From Candidatus Bathyarchaeota archaeon (GTDB taxonomy: Archaea; Thermoproteota; Bathyarchaeia; Bathyarchaeales; UBA233): a DNA stretch of 25,325 nucleotides. A model generated the notes under the pieces. It was given only the letters and a program-made list of their open reading frames with translations. It had not been told where the DNA came from and ran no database searches. Of this stretch, positions 7,856 through 14,824 are shown piece by piece. Both the position numbers and the translations under genes were made by a program. Within the stretch, counting starts at the first letter, position 1; every line of letters begins with the position of its first letter. The DNA lies in NCBI GenBank assembly GCA_029907045.1, contig JARYMR010000011.1:1-25325 (forward strand), given 5' to 3'.

Positions 7856-8704
7856 CTAAAAGGCTCCAGCAATAAAGGCTAACAATCCAATGAGAAACCA
7901 TAAAAGAACAATGTTTTTGATTTTTCTGGCGTTTTCCCTTGAGAAGTCTCTAAGAAGCATGAGTGCGGAAGCCAAAAGCCCAAAGTCGGTTATTGCCACA
8001 AAGGGAAGGAACCATATAGAAACGTTTCCCAAAAGCCATGGAATCGGACTTAAGAAAACCGCAGAAAAATAAAATAATGCCGCAGTTATGGCTGCCTTTC
8101 TCTCTCCATAAAGAACAGCCAAAGTTTTCACATTTTGCATTCTATCTCCTTGAACATCCACTATCCCCTTCGTTATTTCTCTGCCCGTGTTTGAAAGAAA
8201 AACCATTAAAACGAAAATCAAAACATTCGGCATAACCATGTTAATTGCAGCCACGCTTCCATAAATGAATGGCATAGCTACGCATGTGCTGACAAGAAAG
8301 TTGCCCGGCAAACCGCTGCGTTTTCCCACAGTAGTGTAGGTTACAAAGATTATCCATGCAATTATGGCTATTAAAAAACAGAAAATGTTTGTTAAAAATG
8401 CGGCTGCAAAACCTAAGGCTGTAAGCGCTAATGCAAAAATTAGGGCATTCTTTGGCTTAATTAAGCCACTTGGGATTGGACGTTTCGGCTCATTTACGGC
8501 GTCAATTTCCCTATCATAATAGTCATTTATAGCCATAGAAGCAGCGGTTAAAGCAAAACCTATAAAAAATCCATAGATGAGGTTTTGCCAACTAAAGCCT
8601 AAAACATTTGGGTTTGCTAGGGCTGCGCCCACTATGACAGCAAAGCCCATCATTAAGCAGTTTATTGGACGCATTAAACGCAAATACCCGCCAACTTTTC
8701 TCAT
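7856..8704 (-). CDS. UbiA-family prenyltransferase, likely digeranylgeranylglyceryl phosphate synthase
   Basis: Membrane prenyltransferase of 282 residues. In archaea the family member of this size and context usually adds the second geranylgeranyl chain to geranylgeranylglyceryl phosphate, making the ether-lipid core. The first Asp-rich motif is NDYYDREIDAVNEPKRPIPS (60-79). The second is GREITKGIVDVQGDRMQNVK (174-193). About eight to nine hydrophobic helices are visible. The start is ATG 8704 with AAGGA seven bases upstream. It is the first gene of a four-gene set (UbiA, polyprenol kinase, TMPK-like, winged helix). It ends in TAG, and the next gene lies in the same frame. A menaquinone or other aromatic prenyltransferase is possible, but the operon context favours lipid synthesis. 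Confidence 0.87.
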   Translation of the reverse strand: MRKVGGYLRLMRPINCLMMGFAVIVGAALANPNVLGFSWQNLIYGFFIGFALTAASMAINDYYDREIDAVNEPKRPIPSGLIKPKNALIFALALTALGFAAAFLTNIFCFLIAIIAWIIFVTYTTVGKRSGLPGNFLVSTCVAMPFIYGSVAAINMVMPNVLIFVLMVFLSNTGREITKGIVDVQGDRMQNVKTLAVLYGERKAAITAALFYFSAVFLSPIPWLLGNVSIWFLPFVAITDFGLLASALMLLRDFSRENARKIKNIVLLWFLIGLLAFIAGAF

Positions 8705-8823
8705 GATTTAATCCTTGCATAACATTAGCTTCCCTTTAAAGTTATAAAATTCACGATTAGATTCGAAAGTTTAATACGTTTGGCATAAGTAAACCATTTC
8801 TAAAGTCTATTGGTGGTAAGCTT
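8705..8823. promoter_or_regulatory. Divergent promoter region UbiA operon / nucleotidyltransferase
   Basis: 119 bases between divergent starts. On the minus strand TTTTATAAC (8741-8749) predicts a start near 8719, leaving AAGGA (8712-8716) in a short leader for UbiA. On the plus strand CGAAA followed by GTTTAATA (8764-8776) is a good BRE/TATA match, predicting a start near 8800, with GGTGGT (8812-8817) six bases before TTG 8824. Confidence 0.55.
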
Positions 8824-10095
8824 TTGAACCCTAACTATGCGCCAGAAAGGTTAAGAGTGATAATTCCAGTTGGAGGAAAAGCTACTAGACTGCTTCCGCT
8901 CACTGCAGAGACAAGTAAGGCTTGTCTACGCATACTCAACAGACCATTAATAGAATTTTCCTTATTATCTCTTGCCCGTCAAGGAATTAGAAATTTCATT
9001 TTCGGAGTAAAGGGTTACACAAACTATAGGGATTTACATGATTATTTTGAGTCAGGCTACGGGTTCTCCACTAGATATGGCATAAAACCGCGGGTCCATA
9101 TAAAGTATCAACCAAACATAGAAGATTTGGGAAGTGCAGACTCCGCAAGGATAAACATGGAATACTACAACGTTAAGGAGCCAGTTTTCGCAGTGCAAGG
9201 CGACAACATTTTCGACGTGAATTTGAAAGAGCTTGTGGAATTTCACGAGAAGAAAGGCGCCCTTATGACCATAGCGTTAAGGGAAGTTGAAGATGTGGAA
9301 GGTTATGGAATAGCTGACATAAACAAGGATATGAGAATTTCAAAGTTTGTGGAAAAGCCAGCGCCGAAAGATGCGCCATCAAATCTTGCAAACACGGGTT
9401 TGTACATGGTTTCGCCTGAAATAAGAAAAATCTTCAAAGAAGAAGGCATTAAAAAAATAATTAAAGAGAGACATCGCCTAGATTTCGGCTATGACTTTAT
9501 TCCTTATGTGATAAAAAGTGGAAGACCAGTTTATGGTTACACTTTGAAGGGAAGCTGGTATGATGTTGGCAACCCAAAACGTTATCTACAAACAATGCAG
9601 GACATGCTTCAAGGGCGTTTTTCCTCGTTAACAGATTTTGGCGGAAGAATAAGCGAAGAAGAAAGAATTTGGGTTCAGGGAGAAAGCGCAGAATCCATGA
9701 AGAGGAGAAAGGAAATAATAAAGAAAATAAAACAAGGAATAATAGAGGTTGAAGGCGCCGTCCTCATTGGAAGGCACTGCCAAATAGACGATGGCGCAAG
9801 AATAGTGAATTCATGCATTGACAATTACACTAAAATTGGCAAAGGCGTTGTAATAGAAAATTCCGCCATTATGGACAGGGTGATAATTGAGGAAAAGGCG
9901 GAGATAAAAGAAAGCATCATAGGGCGACATGTAACAATTCTCTCCAGCCCTAAAAAACAAACCAAAATAGAGGCTGTTTCGGTTGTCGCCGACGACGTAA
10001 CCATAGCTGAAGGTTGCAAACTGACAGCAACAAAAATCTATCCGCACCAATTTGTAAAGGGAGAATTCACAAATCAAACATTAATGCCAGGCTAA
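8824..10095 (+). CDS. Sugar-1-phosphate nucleotidyltransferase with left-handed beta-helix tail
   Basis: Makes an NDP-sugar from a sugar-1-phosphate and NTP in the cytoplasm (GDP-mannose, UDP- or dTDP-glucose type). The 423 residues begin with a nucleotidyltransferase domain (about 8-260). Its signature is GGKATRLLPLTAETSK, with Ala where the family usually has Gly (GGxGTR). Further marks are LGSADSARI, VQGDNIFD (metal-binding Asp), VEKPAP and YDVGNPKRYL. A charged helical insert follows (about 265-310: ISEEERIWVQGESAESMKRR). Then come hexapeptide-like repeats (about 310-375) and a non-repeat end. The start is TTG 8824, backed by GGTGGT six bases upstream and a promoter at 8764-8776. It is probably monocistronic. 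The sugar and nucleotide are not determinable, although mannose-1-phosphate guanylyltransferase-like is plausible because PGI/PMI and a phosphohexomutase are also present. Confidence 0.85.
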   Translation: MNPNYAPERLRVIIPVGGKATRLLPLTAETSKACLRILNRPLIEFSLLSLARQGIRNFIFGVKGYTNYRDLHDYFESGYGFSTRYGIKPRVHIKYQPNIEDLGSADSARINMEYYNVKEPVFAVQGDNIFDVNLKELVEFHEKKGALMTIALREVEDVEGYGIADINKDMRISKFVEKPAPKDAPSNLANTGLYMVSPEIRKIFKEEGIKKIIKERHRLDFGYDFIPYVIKSGRPVYGYTLKGSWYDVGNPKRYLQTMQDMLQGRFSSLTDFGGRISEEERIWVQGESAESMKRRKEIIKKIKQGIIEVEGAVLIGRHCQIDDGARIVNSCIDNYTKIGKGVVIENSAIMDRVIIEEKAEIKESIIGRHVTILSSPKKQTKIEAVSVVADDVTIAEGCKLTATKIYPHQFVKGEFTNQTLMPG

Positions 10096-10130
10096 ATTTT
10101 CAGCAAACCTCAGCCACAATCTTAACAAAA

Positions 10131-10140
10131 GTTTTATTAA
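10131..10140 (+). promoter_or_regulatory. TATA box for the surface protein gene
   Basis: AACAAAA followed by GTTTTATTAA resembles BRE plus TATA. The predicted start near 10162 lies only about 13 bases before ATG 10175. The gene has no clear ribosome site, so this would be a near-leaderless transcript. Confidence 0.45.
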
Positions 10141-10165
10141 CTTATCTCCCTGATATTTCAAAGCC

Positions 10166-10636
10166 GTGTTGCATATGAAATTTCGCATAATTGGTTTGTT
10201 TACAATATGTTTAATAATATTCGCCATTGTCTGCCATCAAGTTTCTGTTGTCTATGCGCAAGATGAAGCACAACTAACAGAAACCATCGCCATTTCCGTT
10301 AACTGCACAACCGCCCAGCTACACATCACAAGCATGGTTGAATCCAGCGATAATTCGCTTGTGCATTTCCCGTCAGGCGTAGATATGAATGACCCAGACT
10401 TAGAAAATGTAACCACAATTAGCGCCATATTTTCAGCCGATGGATCTTTTCTAGGATACCTCTTCAACAACACTGATCCCACAACTGCAACAACAATTGC
10501 GAACTCGATTACTCCAAGCATATCCACAGCCTTTAACACAGCTTTCACGTATCTTTCAACTGGCACATATGAAACCTTTGCCAATGTCACATACACTGGA
10601 CCAGCAAAAGCTAATTTGCGTTCTTATACGGAATAG
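10166..10636 (+). CDS. N-terminal part of an interrupted exported surface protein
   Basis: The frame opens at GTG 10166, but ATG 10175 is the better start, giving a textbook signal peptide: MKFRI, a hydrophobic core (LFTICLIIFAIVC) and a cleavage-like VVYA before QDEAQ. The exported part is rich in Thr, Ser and Asn, with sequons NCT, NVT, NNT and NVT. The frame stops at TAG 10634-10636, right after RSYTE. It continues in the same frame to 11182, where a matching C-terminal half with a membrane anchor lies. The two are therefore almost certainly one gene broken by a single stop. On its own this half would be released without an anchor. I recognise no enzymatic domain. The combined protein looks like an archaeal cell-surface protein of unknown role. 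Confidence 0.6.
   Translation: MLHMKFRIIGLFTICLIIFAIVCHQVSVVYAQDEAQLTETIAISVNCTTAQLHITSMVESSDNSLVHFPSGVDMNDPDLENVTTISAIFSADGSFLGYLFNNTDPTTATTIANSITPSISTAFNTAFTYLSTGTYETFANVTYTGPAKANLRSYTE
10634..10636 (+). other. In-frame TAG interrupting the surface protein frame
   Basis: Codons run TAT ACG GAA TAG TTA ATA ACC CAG TGT in frame 2 from 10175 to 11182, with no other stop. One G-to-A change from TGG (Trp) would explain it, since the flanking residues form continuous protein. TAG also ends six other genes here, so it is a working stop in this genome. Nonsense mutation, base-call error or (less likely) readthrough are the options. Confidence 0.75.
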
Positions 10637-10651
10637 TTAATAACCCAGTGT

Positions 10652-11182
10652 TTGGCTTCTGATTTAGAGGGATTTTCGTTGACATTTTCACCTATGTCTC
10701 AAGCACCGCATGCTGTGGTTGTTGTTAGTGCAATGAAAGACAGCGGTGGGTTTGATTGGGAATACTCCATGATGGTTGGCTATTATACAAGTATTACGCC
10801 AGGGTCTGGCAACCATACAATTGACGTTCTATATTTGCTTAACGTAGAATCCCTTGCGCCTTCGTCATACGCTTCTGAAGTTGAAATTGGTTATACGTCA
10901 ATGGTTTCGCTGACAATTTATTCAAACCAAACAATCAGTTATGTTTCATGTCAACCAGGATTGGCAGACTTTCCAGGTAATCGAGGCTGGACGTATTATC
11001 AGTATGAACCAACAAGTTTAGTGGCTTACTTCGGTTTTGGAAATGATCCTTCACCAGTTAGTCCCTTAACCTTTACCTTCTCAGGATTGGTGGTTCCAGA
11101 GTTTACAACTTTAGCCCTACTTGTCATGTTCGCATTAACCGCAATGATATCCATCATTATCAAAAAGCGTTTCCTAAAGTGA
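10652..11182 (+). CDS. C-terminal part of the interrupted surface protein, with VPEF-type membrane anchor
   Basis: Same frame as the upstream half and separated by the TAG at 10634. The first start codon available is TTG 10652, without a convincing ribosome site, so independent translation is doubtful. The half is beta-rich (FDWEYSMMVGYYTSI, NHTIDVLYLLNVESL), with sequons NHT and NQT. It ends in a tripartite sorting-type tail: VVPEF, a hydrophobic helix (TTLALLVMFALTAMISIII) and a basic end (KKRFLK). VPEF tails of this kind are common on archaeal surface proteins. They resemble PEF-CTERM archaeosortase signals, but could equally be plain anchors. No archaeosortase gene is in the window. Together the two parts would make about 335 residues. 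Confidence 0.6.
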   Translation: MASDLEGFSLTFSPMSQAPHAVVVVSAMKDSGGFDWEYSMMVGYYTSITPGSGNHTIDVLYLLNVESLAPSSYASEVEIGYTSMVSLTIYSNQTISYVSCQPGLADFPGNRGWTYYQYEPTSLVAYFGFGNDPSPVSPLTFTFSGLVVPEFTTLALLVMFALTAMISIIIKKRFLK

Positions 11183-11192
11183 AAAGACAAAA

Positions 11193-11657
11193 ATGAACAT
11201 AGACTTAACAGAAACAAGAAAAAGAACAGTATCCATAAACCAATACATTGATAGCCTAAAACACCCTTTTAAGGAGAAGTTTCTAGCGAGAAAGTACACA
11301 TACACACTGAACCAAAAGGCAATAGCTGAAATTAAGAAATTTGCAGACAAATATTTCATGGTTGCCTTTTCAGCGGAATGGTGCAAAGACTGCGCAACCA
11401 ACATTCCAGTCTTAGCCCTAATATCCAAAAGAACGGGCTTAGAAGTTAGAGTTTTTGGAGGTTTAATGAAGGACCCGTTTAATTATAAAAGAAAATGGAG
11501 GATTCCACCTTCGCCGCCAGAGGTGGAAACGTTTAATGTGGACAAGATTCCATTGATAATTCTGTTTGATAAAGAAGGTAAAGAAATTGGAAGAATAGTT
11601 GAAAATCCAAGTGAGCCAACGTTGGAAGAGGAGTTGCTGAAAATTATTTTGGGATAA
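11193..11657 (+). CDS. Thioredoxin-fold protein with WCKDC active site
   Basis: 154-residue cytosolic thioredoxin-like protein (no signal peptide). An N-terminal helical extension (about 1-45) precedes the fold. The active site is AEWCKDC (61-67, Cys64 and Cys67), and the cis-proline is in DKIPLIILFD (Pro120), followed by the usual glycine turn (KEGKEIGRIVE). It is longer than a classic thioredoxin of about 105 residues because of the N-terminal part and an insert (PFNYKRKWRIPPSPPE). The start is ATG 11193, ten bases after the surface protein stop, with a weak GTGAAAAG upstream, so it may be cotranscribed. The likely role is disulphide reduction or a related redox step. The partner is unknown. 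Confidence 0.8.
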   Translation: MNIDLTETRKRTVSINQYIDSLKHPFKEKFLARKYTYTLNQKAIAEIKKFADKYFMVAFSAEWCKDCATNIPVLALISKRTGLEVRVFGGLMKDPFNYKRKWRIPPSPPEVETFNVDKIPLIILFDKEGKEIGRIVENPSEPTLEEELLKIILG

Positions 11658-11661
11658 GAGC

Positions 11662-12219
11662 TTATGCCTTGAACCATTTGAATATTAAGTATCTTATCTT
11701 CTTCCTTTCCATATTTGGCACTGCAATTATGAACCTTTTCCGAACGGTTGTTGCAAGCCTCCCAGCTTTCACAATTTCGGTTGCCGTTATCTCTGAAGAA
11801 GCGCTTTTAACCGAAACCATGTAAGGCGCATGCTCAATGCCTGGTCCATGCTTGTAAACGGCAAAGTCGCATCCAAACTTTATTCCCGGCGTGACAATCA
11901 AACCGTTGTCGCGCAAGTCGCGGTAAACAGCATATTTTTCATCAAATTCGTCATATAATTGTCTAGCCTTTTGGCGCAGCTTTTTGAGACTTACTTTCTT
12001 CTTTTCTGGACCTTCATATATGTTTATAATTCCCTTTTCAGCAAGGTATAATCCTTCCATTAAATCTAAAATTAGTGGAACTTCAAATTCTGGAATTTTT
12101 GGTTTTGGAATTCCTAAAGGTTTTCCATAAAAACCCTTTTTATAAAGTTCTGATCCTTCTTTGGGGTTCCAAACGATTAAGAAGTTTTCAATGAATTCAA
12201 CATCAATTTTTTTAGACAT
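11662..12219 (-). CDS. endA: tRNA-splicing endonuclease
   Basis: Cleaves introns from pre-tRNA at bulge-helix-bulge motifs. 185 residues fits the short archaeal subunit that works as a homotetramer or as one subunit of a heterotetramer. The N-terminal domain (about 1-75) is followed by the catalytic domain. The catalytic triad is visible: Tyr122 in DFAVYKHGPG, His130 in GIEHAPYMV, and Lys161 in ATTVRKRF. The region YRDLRDNGLIVTPGIKFGCD is strongly family-like. The start is ATG 12219 with AAGGCGA upstream, 16 bases after the DUF47 gene stop, so the two are probably cotranscribed. The stop is four bases from the convergent thioredoxin gene. Confidence 0.92.
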   Translation of the reverse strand: MSKKIDVEFIENFLIVWNPKEGSELYKKGFYGKPLGIPKPKIPEFEVPLILDLMEGLYLAEKGIINIYEGPEKKKVSLKKLRQKARQLYDEFDEKYAVYRDLRDNGLIVTPGIKFGCDFAVYKHGPGIEHAPYMVSVKSASSEITATEIVKAGRLATTVRKRFIIAVPNMERKKIRYLIFKWFKA

Positions 12220-12235
12220 TAGAATTTTCGCCTTT

Positions 12236-12895
12236 CTACATTATGAAAGAGAGTATTCTGGCGGCATCTGCTGCGTCTTCAGCTTTGTCTGCTGAATCCT
12301 CCAACAGTTGTAGCACGTCTCTTAGAAGGATTAGGGCTGGGAAGTCGAGTTTGCTGTTTAAGAGTTTTATTTCTAGTTCGCGGTATAACTCGTCAACCGC
12401 TCTTTCTGCAATTTCAACTTCCTTGGCTTTTTCCATGGCTTTAGAAGAGCCATAGGTAAGAACCATGGCTGTCTCTCTAAGTTTAAGCACAGCCTCTAAG
12501 ACGGTTTCTGAAAGCTTCAGCAAGTCCTTCTTTATGTCCATGGGAACGTTCCAGCTGTGCTCCATGATTTCCACAAGGCGGAAGGCTATGCCCTCTGAGA
12601 AGTCTGCAATTTCGCTTGTGAGGTTTGTAAATCTTAAGAAGTCTTCTCTGCTTAGTAGAATGGCTCCTATTTCGGCAAGCTCTTGGGAGACAAGTCTTCT
12701 TGCGTTGTCAACTTCGTCTTCGCCGCTTCTGATTTCGTTGAAAAGTTGTTTTGCCCTTTCTTTGTCGTTTTTTACGAAGCAGTCCATCATTTGGGGAACT
12801 TTTCTTGTCAAGTCCAGAACCTTCCTTAGATGGTCTTGGCAAACGCTTAAGGCTCTCCGTTTTACTCGTTCTTCTGTTTCTGCTGGAAGCACCAA
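12236..12895 (-). CDS. DUF47 / PhoU-like helical protein
   Basis: 219-residue all-helical cytosolic protein of the DUF47 family (distant PhoU relatives, often encoded beside Pit-type phosphate transporters). Family features are the central SEIADFSEGIAFRLVEIM and the C-terminal LLRDVLQLLEDSADKAEDAA, with Glu/Asp-rich helix faces fitting metal-cluster binding as in PhoU. The start is taken as TTG 12895 (GTG 12892 is the next codon), with GGCGG about seven bases upstream and a TATA-like box at 12933-12941. No pit gene is next to it here. The neighbours are glyS (76 bases upstream) and endA (16 bases downstream). It ends in TAG. A role in phosphate-transport control is inferred from the family only. 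Confidence 0.82.
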   Translation of the reverse strand: MVLPAETEERVKRRALSVCQDHLRKVLDLTRKVPQMMDCFVKNDKERAKQLFNEIRSGEDEVDNARRLVSQELAEIGAILLSREDFLRFTNLTSEIADFSEGIAFRLVEIMEHSWNVPMDIKKDLLKLSETVLEAVLKLRETAMVLTYGSSKAMEKAKEVEIAERAVDELYRELEIKLLNSKLDFPALILLRDVLQLLEDSADKAEDAADAARILSFIM

Positions 12896-12932
12896 ATTTT
12901 TTCCGCCCGCAAAGTGAGGTTATTTTCTCTTA

Positions 12933-12941
12933 CATTAAATA
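12933..12941 (-). promoter_or_regulatory. TATA-like box for the DUF47-endA pair
   Basis: The minus strand reads TATTTAATG about 42 bases before TTG 12895, giving a predicted start near 12911 and a leader containing GGCGG. It suggests the pair has its own promoter apart from glyS. Confidence 0.4.
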
Positions 12942-12971
12942 GGGTGAAGTATTAAAAAAGGTAACGAAAAC

Positions 12972-14744
12972 TTAGCTTTTAAATGGCTTGCCTAAATCCT
13001 CGAAATCGATTTTCCATCTAAAATATTTATGCAAAAGCTCTGGCAAATCCTCAATTCTGCTTCTAACCTGTTTCCATGAATCTCTGTCTCTAATGGTAAC
13101 CGTGTTATCCTTAAGCGTTTCATAGTCCACAGTTATGCCCAATGGTATGCCTATTTCATCTGCCCTGGCGTAACGTCTTCCAATAGAACCAGCCTCATCA
13201 TACTCTACGATGAAGCCTTCGTTAACCAAGGTTTTATGCAATTCCATGGCTTTTTCTGGCAATCCATCCTTGCTTACTAGCGGATAAACGCCAACTTGAA
13301 TTGGGGCGATGTCCCTTGGAAAACTCATCACAATTCTATCATCCTTAACACGGTAAGCATATTCAAAAGTCACGTATAGAAGACGGTCTGTGCCGAAGGT
13401 TGGTTCTATAACGTGAGGAATGAAACGTCTTCCACGCTCCACAACTTTTTCATGCCTAATTTCTAAATGTTCAGGCAAAATTTTGTATTTCCCAAGCATA
13501 AAATATCCATTCCTTTTAATGGAAGCCTCCACCTCTTTCGGATCAGCCTTAGAAAGCATTTCAGCAACTTTTGCAGCTTCCTTCTTAAAGGCGGGTCCCA
13601 ATTTTTCCATTATTGGCTTTATAGTGACTTGTTCCTTTTCTGAAGGCTTTTCATATTCTTTGAAGACGTACATGTCTTGACTGCTGAATTCTGTGTGCCT
13701 TTTCAAATCGTAATCTGTTCTGTGGGCTGTTGCTGTAACTTCAATCCATCCCCACCTTTCAACTAAAACCTCATGGTCGAAGGTTTGTGCCGAATAATGA
13801 GCTCTTTCCCATGGGAGTTTTTCTATGAACCGCTGTTTTTCGGCTGGTACCCCTAAAGCCAGAAGTAGTTTTTTTGAAATTGCCATAAAAACAGCTTGCC
13901 ACTCAGCCTTAATGTAGCCCTTCTCCAAAGCCTCTTTTACAGTAACCTTTGTAAGCTCTTCAGAACCTTTTAATCTATTCGTAGCCAAGACCAATTGCAA
14001 AGTCTCATTTTCCACTTCCTTAAGCAGGTAACAGTTTGGTTCTTCTGGGTCGAAGAAAAACTCCAAATCTCCAATGGTGAATTCCCTCAACCTCAAAAGA
14101 CCTTGCCTCGGCGAAATCTCATTCCTTAAGGCACGTCCAATTTGTATTACGCCGAAGGGGAGTTTCTCTCGTGCCATTTCATAAAGGCGTCTAAACTCCA
14201 CAAATATGCCTTGGGCAGCTTCTGGTCTCGCATAACCAACAGCATCCGAATATGGTCCTATAGTTGTTTTGAACATTGTTAGAAACTGTTTTGGTTCGCC
14301 TAATGCGCCGCCGCATTCTGGACAAACAATTTTTTCTCTTTCAATTATGTTTTTTATTTCTTTTAGGCTTACTTTTTCTGCTTCTGTTTGGGGAATTTTT
14401 GCGGCTTCTGCAATTAGGTGGTCAGCTCTAAATTTTTTCTTGCACTTTTGGCATTCAACCATGGGTTCTTTAAAATGTTCCACATGCCCCGAAGCTTCAA
14501 AAACCTTTTCAGGGGCAATTATTGGCGACTCAATTTCCATTACGCCAAGCTTGTAAACATAAAGTTCCCTAATTTTCCTTTCAATGTTCTGTTTAAGTCT
14601 TGCGCCAAGATGTCCATAAGTGACGAAGCCGCTTGCACCACCATATATTTCGTATGATGGCCAAAAGAAGCCTTTTCGGCGTGCTAACTCGTTAATTGCC
14701 GTGAACTTGTCTACTGTTTCTGTTTTTTCTGTCAATTCTGCCAA
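12972..14744 (-). CDS. glyS: Glycyl-tRNA synthetase (archaeal/eukaryal alpha2 type)
   Basis: Class IIa synthetase charging tRNA-Gly. 590 residues fits the archaeal length. The N-terminal motif 1 region contains KGFFWPSYEIYGGASGF (24-40). A zinc-binding insert has Cys98 and Cys101 (CQKC) with Cys141 and Cys144 (CPEC). Motif 2 is GRALRNEISPRQGLLRLREF (203-222). Motif 3 is in VIEPTFGTDRLLYVTF (445-460). The anticodon-binding domain spans about 478-575 (DIAPIQVGVYPL, GIPLGITVD). The start is taken as TTG 14744 (MAELTEK), where AGAGG is only one base away. TTG 14735 with AGAGG ten bases upstream is an alternative that loses three residues. It is divergent from the DUF917 gene. Confidence 0.93.
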   Translation of the reverse strand: MAELTEKTETVDKFTAINELARRKGFFWPSYEIYGGASGFVTYGHLGARLKQNIERKIRELYVYKLGVMEIESPIIAPEKVFEASGHVEHFKEPMVECQKCKKKFRADHLIAEAAKIPQTEAEKVSLKEIKNIIEREKIVCPECGGALGEPKQFLTMFKTTIGPYSDAVGYARPEAAQGIFVEFRRLYEMAREKLPFGVIQIGRALRNEISPRQGLLRLREFTIGDLEFFFDPEEPNCYLLKEVENETLQLVLATNRLKGSEELTKVTVKEALEKGYIKAEWQAVFMAISKKLLLALGVPAEKQRFIEKLPWERAHYSAQTFDHEVLVERWGWIEVTATAHRTDYDLKRHTEFSSQDMYVFKEYEKPSEKEQVTIKPIMEKLGPAFKKEAAKVAEMLSKADPKEVEASIKRNGYFMLGKYKILPEHLEIRHEKVVERGRRFIPHVIEPTFGTDRLLYVTFEYAYRVKDDRIVMSFPRDIAPIQVGVYPLVSKDGLPEKAMELHKTLVNEGFIVEYDEAGSIGRRYARADEIGIPLGITVDYETLKDNTVTIRDRDSWKQVRSRIEDLPELLHKYFRWKIDFEDLGKPFKS

Positions 14745-14824
14745 GCCTCTTTATGGTTAAATGTTTTAAAGAGTTTAAGGCTTACTAATAATAAACTTTC
14801 ACGTCAGAATGGAGGCTTCAAAGT
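14745..14824. promoter_or_regulatory. Divergent promoter region glyS / DUF917 gene
   Basis: 80 bases. On the minus strand GAAAG plus TTTATTAT (about 14788-14799) predicts a glyS start near 14766. A second box, CTTTAAAA near 14768, would give a near-leaderless transcript. On the plus strand GTTTAAGG (about 14773-14780) would start transcription near 14801, keeping GGAGG (14811-14815) ahead of TTG 14825. All are motif-level only. Confidence 0.4.

Noticed and set aside
10252..10596. Minus-strand 114-codon frame opposite the surface protein
   Set aside because: The plus strand has a signal peptide, sequons and continuous phase with a membrane anchor; the antisense frame has no family features.
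10634..10636. Genome-wide decoding of TAG as an amino acid (for example pyrrolysine)
   Set aside because: Six other genes end at TAG in places that fit normal protein length (winged helix, UbiA, DUF47, DUF917, PAC2, DUF72). TAG is not depleted and no pyl gene is in the window, so wholesale reassignment is unlikely. Site-specific readthrough is kept only as a possibility.
12465..12917. Plus-strand 150-codon Ser-rich frame opposite the DUF47 gene
   Set aside because: It is the antisense shadow of a clear DUF47 coding sequence: no ribosome site, no recognisable fold, composition explained by Glu/Lys/Leu codons read backwards.
13700..14744. T-box or other riboswitch control of glyS
   Set aside because: Such leaders are bacterial, and only 80 bases separate glyS from the divergent gene, too little for a T-box.
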